Positions 60,131 to 64,000 of a stretch of 64,000 nucleotides of DNA are shown piece after piece; the stretch's first letter is position 1; the number at the start of each line of letters is the position of its first letter. The notes below the pieces were generated by a model. That model had not been told where the DNA came from, searched no databases, and saw only the letters and a list, made by a program, of their open reading frames with translations. Source of the stretch: Methyloligella halotolerans (lineage in GTDB: Bacteria; Pseudomonadota; Alphaproteobacteria; Rhizobiales; Methyloligellaceae); the NCBI RefSeq assembly GCF_001708935.1, contig NZ_MASI01000001.1:558001-622000 (forward strand). The letters run 5' to 3'. A program made the position numbers and the translations under genes.

Positions 60131-60685
60131 CTAAGCCGCCTTCCATTTGATGGAGCAGCCCATGGAAGGCGTCTGGTCGCGCGGCCCCTTCCCCGTCTCG
60201 GCGACCTGCTTCATGGCTTCGAAGAGCTCGCGCTTGGCATCGGGCGCAGCCGCTTCCTTGCGGCTTTCGTCCAGGCGCCCGCGATATTGCAGGCCGAGAT
60301 CGGCGTCGAACCCGAAGAAGTCGGGGGTACAGACTGCGTCATACCGTTTTGCGACCTCTTGGGTCTCGTCCCGGAGATAGGGAAAGGCGAAACCGTGCTC
60401 TTGGGCGAAGAGCTTCATGTTGTCGAAGGAATCCTCCGGGTGGCTCTCAGCGTCGTTGGAGCAGATGGCGACGGCGCCGATGCCGTGGGCTTTCAGATCG
60501 TTCACGTCGCGCACGATCCGGTCGATCACCGACTTCACGTAGGGGCAGTGATTGCAGATGAACATCACCAGCGTGCCGTTCTCTCCCCTGACGTCTTCCA
60601 GGCTATAGGTCTTGCCATCCGTCGCGGGCAGCGAGAAATCGGGCGCCTGCCAGCCAAAGTCGCAAATCGGCGTCTGTTCCGCCAT
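60131..60685 (-). CDS. Thioredoxin-fold (AhpC/TSA-like) protein
   Basis: A 184-residue redoxin. The fold shows PDFSLPATDGKTYSLEDVRG, TLVMFICNHCPYVKSVIDRI with a CNHC active-site pair, and VAKRYDAVCTPDFFGFDADL (cis-Pro region). This is the peroxiredoxin-like group in which a CxxC replaces the lone peroxidatic Cys. No signal peptide is present, so it should act in the cytoplasm as a thiol reductase or peroxidase. Divergent from phoX with a 95-base gap. Confidence 0.88.
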   Translation of the reverse strand: MAEQTPICDFGWQAPDFSLPATDGKTYSLEDVRGENGTLVMFICNHCPYVKSVIDRIVRDVNDLKAHGIGAVAICSNDAESHPEDSFDNMKLFAQEHGFAFPYLRDETQEVAKRYDAVCTPDFFGFDADLGLQYRGRLDESRKEAAAPDAKRELFEAMKQVAETGKGPRDQTPSMGCSIKWKAA

Positions 60686-60780
60686 ATGACCTCCGTCAAA
60701 CCGTTCGATCGGGTTTAAAAATCTGCCATGGAGCGCTCCTAGAGTCCGGCGCCCGTCTCTCAGACATCGAGGATTGAGAT

Positions 60781-62796
60781 ATGGCCGGAGACATCCGCCA
60801 CCGCAACCGCTCGGAAAGTTACGAAGCCCACGACGACATCCCGCGGAGCCCGGAGACGAACCGGACGCTGGGCGAGATCGTGGCCCGGCGCTACAGCCGC
60901 CGAGACGTCATGCGTGGGGCGCTGGGGGTAGCGGCGGCGACCGCCCTGTTCGGCCGTAAGGCGCTCACCTCGGCCGAGGCGAAGCCGGTGGCTGCGCCGA
61001 GCCGTTTCGATTTCCAAGAGGTCGCGGCGGGCATCGACGAGGATGCCCACGTCGCGGACGGCTATCGCGCGCAAATTCTGCTGCGCTGGGGCGATCCGGT
61101 GTTTGCCGATGCGCCCGATTTCGACCCCTACGACCAGAGCCCGGAGGCCCAGCTTCGACAGTTCGGATACAACAACGACTATATCGGCTTCATCCCGCTG
61201 AACGCGGCCGGCACCCGTGCGCTGCTCTGCGTGAACCACGAGTACACCAATGAAGAGGTGATGTTTCCGGATCTGCCACGCCAGGACCAGAGCGCCTTCT
61301 TCAAGGACATGACGAAGCGGCTGACCGAGATCGAGATGGCCGCCCATGGCGTCACCATCTTGGAGATCGAGCGGATCGGCGAGGATTGGGTGCCGAAACT
61401 CGACAGTTCCCATAATCGGCGCATCTCCCCGCTGGTCACGGAGATGGGCGTGGACGGTCCGGCCGCGGGCCATTGGCGCCTTAAGACGAAGGATGACCCG
61501 ACCGCATCGAAGATCCTTGGAACGCTCAACAATTGTGCCGGCGGAGTGACGCCGTGGGGGACATATCTGACATCTGAAGAGAACTTCCACGGCTATTTCT
61601 GGACCGACGATCTCGACGCCGAGGACGAGCCGCGGGCCGGAATCGGCGGCGACCAGGCGGGGAGCTACAAGCGCTATGACGTCCCTGCCCTCTGGTATAG
61701 CTGGGGCAAATTCCACGACCGCTTCAATGTCGATCGCGAGCCGAACGAGCCCAACCGGTTCGGCTGGATTTGCGAGATCGACCCCTTCGATGCGTCCTCG
61801 ACGCCGGTGAAGCATACGGCGCTGGGCCGCTTCCGCCATGAAGGGGCGGAGTGCATCCTGAACAAGGACGGGCGGGCGGTGGTCTATTCAGGCGACGACG
61901 GCAAGTTCGAGTATGTCTACCGCTTCGTCTCGGCGGGCACATACGACCCGGAAGATCGCACGGCGAATATGCAGCTCCTGTCGGAAGGCACCCTGTCTGT
62001 GGCCAGGTTCGATGCGGACGGGACGCTGCACTGGCTGCCCTTGGTCCATGGCCATAACGGGCTGACGAAAGAGAACGGGTTCGCCTCTCAGGCCGATGTG
62101 GTGATCGATGCCCGGCTCGCCGCCGATGCGCTTGGCGCCACGCGGATGGACCGGCCGGAGGACATTCAGCCCAACGAGGTCAACGGCCGCGTCTATCTGA
62201 TGCTGACCAATAACGACAAGCGCGGCGCCGGCGAGACCGACGCCGCCAATCCGCGCCCGGAGAATGTGTTCGGCCATATCGTGGAGATGGCGCCGCCGGA
62301 CGGTGACCACGCCGCGGAGACTTACGATTGGAGCCTGCTGGTGAAATGCGGCAATCCCCACATCGCCGAGGTCGGCGCCCTATGGGGACCCGAGACGAGC
62401 GACGCCGGATGGTTCGCATCGCCCGACAATGCCGCGGTCGATGCCGATGGGCGCCTGTGGGTCGCCACCGATCAGGGTGAGAACTGGAAGGCAACGGGCA
62501 AGGCGGACGGGCTCTATGGGGTGGAGACGGAAGGGGCTGGCCGCAGCAGCGCGAAACTATTCTTCCGTTGCCCCGTGGGTGCGGAGCTTTGCGGGCCCTG
62601 CTTCACACCGGACCAGCAGACCGCGTTCGTTGCCGTGCAGCACCCTGGGACGGATGCGACAGAGGATTACGCGCCGTTCGCCCGGGCCTCCACCTTCCAC
62701 GACCCGGCGACCCGCTGGCCGGACTTTGAGGACGGGATGCCCCCACGTCCTTCGGTCGTGGCGATCACCAAGATAGGCGGCGGCAAGATCGGCTGA
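60781..62796 (+). CDS. phoX: PhoX family phosphatase, Tat-exported
   Basis: A 671-residue DUF839/PhoX protein. The Tat signal at residues 38-65 reads RRYSRRDVMRGALGVAAATA, an ideal SRRxxM pattern, so the enzyme is exported folded. Domain motifs: AQILLRWGDPVFADAPDFDP, FIPLNAAGTRALLCVNHEYT, GGVTPWGTYLTSEENFHGYF, AVVYSGDDGKFEYVYRFVSA and PDNAAVDADGRLWVATDQGE. PhoX enzymes are calcium/iron-dependent alkaline phosphatases that release phosphate from organic esters; no Pho box was recognised upstream. Confidence 0.9.
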   Translation: MAGDIRHRNRSESYEAHDDIPRSPETNRTLGEIVARRYSRRDVMRGALGVAAATALFGRKALTSAEAKPVAAPSRFDFQEVAAGIDEDAHVADGYRAQILLRWGDPVFADAPDFDPYDQSPEAQLRQFGYNNDYIGFIPLNAAGTRALLCVNHEYTNEEVMFPDLPRQDQSAFFKDMTKRLTEIEMAAHGVTILEIERIGEDWVPKLDSSHNRRISPLVTEMGVDGPAAGHWRLKTKDDPTASKILGTLNNCAGGVTPWGTYLTSEENFHGYFWTDDLDAEDEPRAGIGGDQAGSYKRYDVPALWYSWGKFHDRFNVDREPNEPNRFGWICEIDPFDASSTPVKHTALGRFRHEGAECILNKDGRAVVYSGDDGKFEYVYRFVSAGTYDPEDRTANMQLLSEGTLSVARFDADGTLHWLPLVHGHNGLTKENGFASQADVVIDARLAADALGATRMDRPEDIQPNEVNGRVYLMLTNNDKRGAGETDAANPRPENVFGHIVEMAPPDGDHAAETYDWSLLVKCGNPHIAEVGALWGPETSDAGWFASPDNAAVDADGRLWVATDQGENWKATGKADGLYGVETEGAGRSSAKLFFRCPVGAELCGPCFTPDQQTAFVAVQHPGTDATEDYAPFARASTFHDPATRWPDFEDGMPPRPSVVAITKIGGGKIG

Positions 62797-62954
62797 GCGC
62801 CTCAGGCTATCGGGCTAAAGGCCTCGCCCCTTGAAAAAGCCGCAACCGCGTGTCAGCAAAATAGACCTGCTGCGCCGGTGCGATTCTATTTCGTTTTGCT
62901 GTTTCCTTATTCGCCCGGCCCGGCTTCCCGACACTCGCTGGACCCGACCGATAG

Positions 62955-64000
62955 ATGGCCTCATCGCGCGACCTCTTTGCCAAGCTGGATGATTCCGACG
63001 ATGCGCCGGAAGCGGACGCGCCCTCGCCTGCCAAACCAAAGGCGAAGGCCAAGCCAGTGAAGGCTGCCGAGAAGACTTCGCGCGGCACCTCGGCGGAAGA
63101 CGCGTATAGCGCGGCCGACATCGAGGTCCTGGAAGGGCTGGAGCCGGTGCGCCGCCGGCCAGGCATGTATATCGGCGGCACCGATGAAGGCGCGCTGCAC
63201 CATCTCTTCGCCGAGGTGCTCGACAACTCCATGGACGAGGCGGTTGCGGGCCACGCCAACAAGATCGAGGTGGAGCTCACCGCGGACGGCTTCCTGAGCG
63301 TCACCGATAACGGGCGCGGCATCCCGGTCGACGCCCACCCGAAGTTCAAGAACAAGTCGGCGCTGGAAGTCATCCTGACCACGCTCCATGCGGGCGGCAA
63401 GTTCAACGCCAAGACCTACGAGACCAGCGGTGGCCTGCACGGCGTGGGCATCTCGGTGGTGAACGCGTTGTCGGAGACCCTGGAGGTCGAGGTCGCGCGC
63501 AATCAGAAGCTCTACCGCCAAGACTACTCGCGAGGCCTGCCCCAGGGGCCGCTCGCCCAGGTGGGGGAGATCAAGAACCGGCGCGGCACGAAGGTGCGGT
63601 TCAAGCCGGACGAGCAGATCTTCGGCAAGAACGCTCATTTCAAGCCCTCGCGCCTGTTCCGCATGGCGCGCTCCAAGGCCTATCTGTTTGGCGGCGTGAA
63701 GATCGAATGGGCTTGCGATCCTTCCCTGCTGGAAGGCGACAGCAACACGCCGGAGAAGGAGACCTTCCATTTCCCCGGCGGACTCAAGGACTTTCTGGAA
63801 AGCCGCATCGAGGGCGAGGAGCGTGTGACCAATGAGCTCTTCACGGGCCGCGTGGAGAAGGTCAAAGGTCACGGCACCGTGGAATGGGCGATCGGCTGGA
63901 TCGCAGGTTCGGACGGCTTCCTGCAATCCTACTGCAATACAGTGCCCACGCCCGAGGGCGGCACCCACGAGACGGGTTTGCGGGCGGCGCTGCTGAAAGG
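62955..64000 (+). CDS. parE: DNA topoisomerase IV subunit B (partial, continues past right edge)
   Basis: ATPase subunit of the decatenating type II topoisomerase. The first 348 residues are visible: a disordered, Lys/Ala-rich extension of about 40 residues (SPAKPKAKAKPVKAAEKTS), then IEVLEGLEPVRRRPGMYIGG, the GHKL motif VLDNSMDEAVAG, SVTDNGRGIPVDAHP, and TSGGLHGVGISVVNALSETL (ATP lid). ParE rather than GyrB is inferred from GTDEGALHHLFAEVLDNSMD and the extension typical of alphaproteobacterial ParE. The toprim and C-terminal parts are outside the window. Confidence 0.92.
   Translation, partial: MASSRDLFAKLDDSDDAPEADAPSPAKPKAKAKPVKAAEKTSRGTSAEDAYSAADIEVLEGLEPVRRRPGMYIGGTDEGALHHLFAEVLDNSMDEAVAGHANKIEVELTADGFLSVTDNGRGIPVDAHPKFKNKSALEVILTTLHAGGKFNAKTYETSGGLHGVGISVVNALSETLEVEVARNQKLYRQDYSRGLPQGPLAQVGEIKNRRGTKVRFKPDEQIFGKNAHFKPSRLFRMARSKAYLFGGVKIEWACDPSLLEGDSNTPEKETFHFPGGLKDFLESRIEGEERVTNELFTGRVEKVKGHGTVEWAIGWIAGSDGFLQSYCNTVPTPEGGTHETGLRAALLK

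Noticed and set aside
60686-60780. Pho box before phoX
   Set aside because: No tandem CTGTCAT-like direct repeats were found in the 95-base gap, so phosphate control is not claimed.

Overview
The window is a gene-dense, high-GC chromosomal segment of a methylotrophic alphaproteobacterium, most likely in the Hyphomicrobiales. Three things point there: alphaproteobacterial gene blocks (dgt-argS-SPOR-nagZ-scpA-scpB-tatABC-serS, and valS-popZ-tolC-pcm), a PhyR/NepR/EcfG general stress locus, and a large tetrahydromethanopterin/methylofuran C1 gene cluster (fhc, mtdB, mch, fae and archaeal-like cofactor genes). I see no insertion sequence, prophage, integron or CRISPR array. The genus is not determinable by eye.

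Layout. 1-12.6 kb: minus-strand housekeeping block (partial serS, tatCBA, an orphan ABC ATPase, scpB, scpA, nagZ, a SPOR protein, argS, dgt). 12.6-25 kb: erpA and xth on plus; then an ExoR-like Sel1 protein, ilvD, valS, popZ-like, tolC-like and pcm-like genes on minus; tRNA-Cys, tRNA-Asn and a Tat-exported msrB. 25-33 kb: lipid kinase, DUF3597 protein, and the general stress region: HWE histidine kinase, phyR, nepR-ecfG, csbD and several very small membrane proteins. Four exact GGAAC-N16/17-CGTT promoters lie here, one of which drives an intergenic stretch that looks like a GsrN-type small RNA (28462-28560). 33-54 kb: C1 supercluster: pabBC fusion, fhcC-D-A-B, pterin carbinolamine dehydratase, an NTF2-like protein, RFAP synthase, mtdB, ATP-grasp, mch, RimK-like ligase, CitG-like protein, fae, HisA-like protein, MfnF-like, DUF447, a dihydropteroate-synthase-like protein, MfnE-like kinase, FolB-like aldolase and MfnB-like synthase. 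54-64 kb: TPR protein, NAD(P)HX repair enzyme, glnB-glnA, small membrane protein, thioredoxin-like protein, PhoX phosphatase and partial parE.

How the genes work together. Fae joins formaldehyde to H4MPT, MtdB oxidises methylene-H4MPT, Mch opens the methenyl ring, and FhcABCD moves the formyl group to methylofuran and releases formate. The surrounding genes would make the two cofactors. PabBC makes p-aminobenzoate, which RFAP synthase uses in the first committed step of H4MPT synthesis. The stress region is a compact partner-switch regulon whose sigma factor probably controls its own operon, csbD, small membrane proteins and the small RNA. The Tat translocase at the left has two likely clients in the window, MsrB and PhoX.

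Sequence quality. Five genes (SPOR protein, argS, fhcD, fhcA, DHPS-like) are broken by what looks like loss of one G or C each; adding one base restores a normal-length frame in the first four and the main frame in the fifth, where a second loss near the start is likely. Because argS is essential, consensus errors are the simplest explanation, and these genes are annotated as full-length but frameshifted as sequenced.
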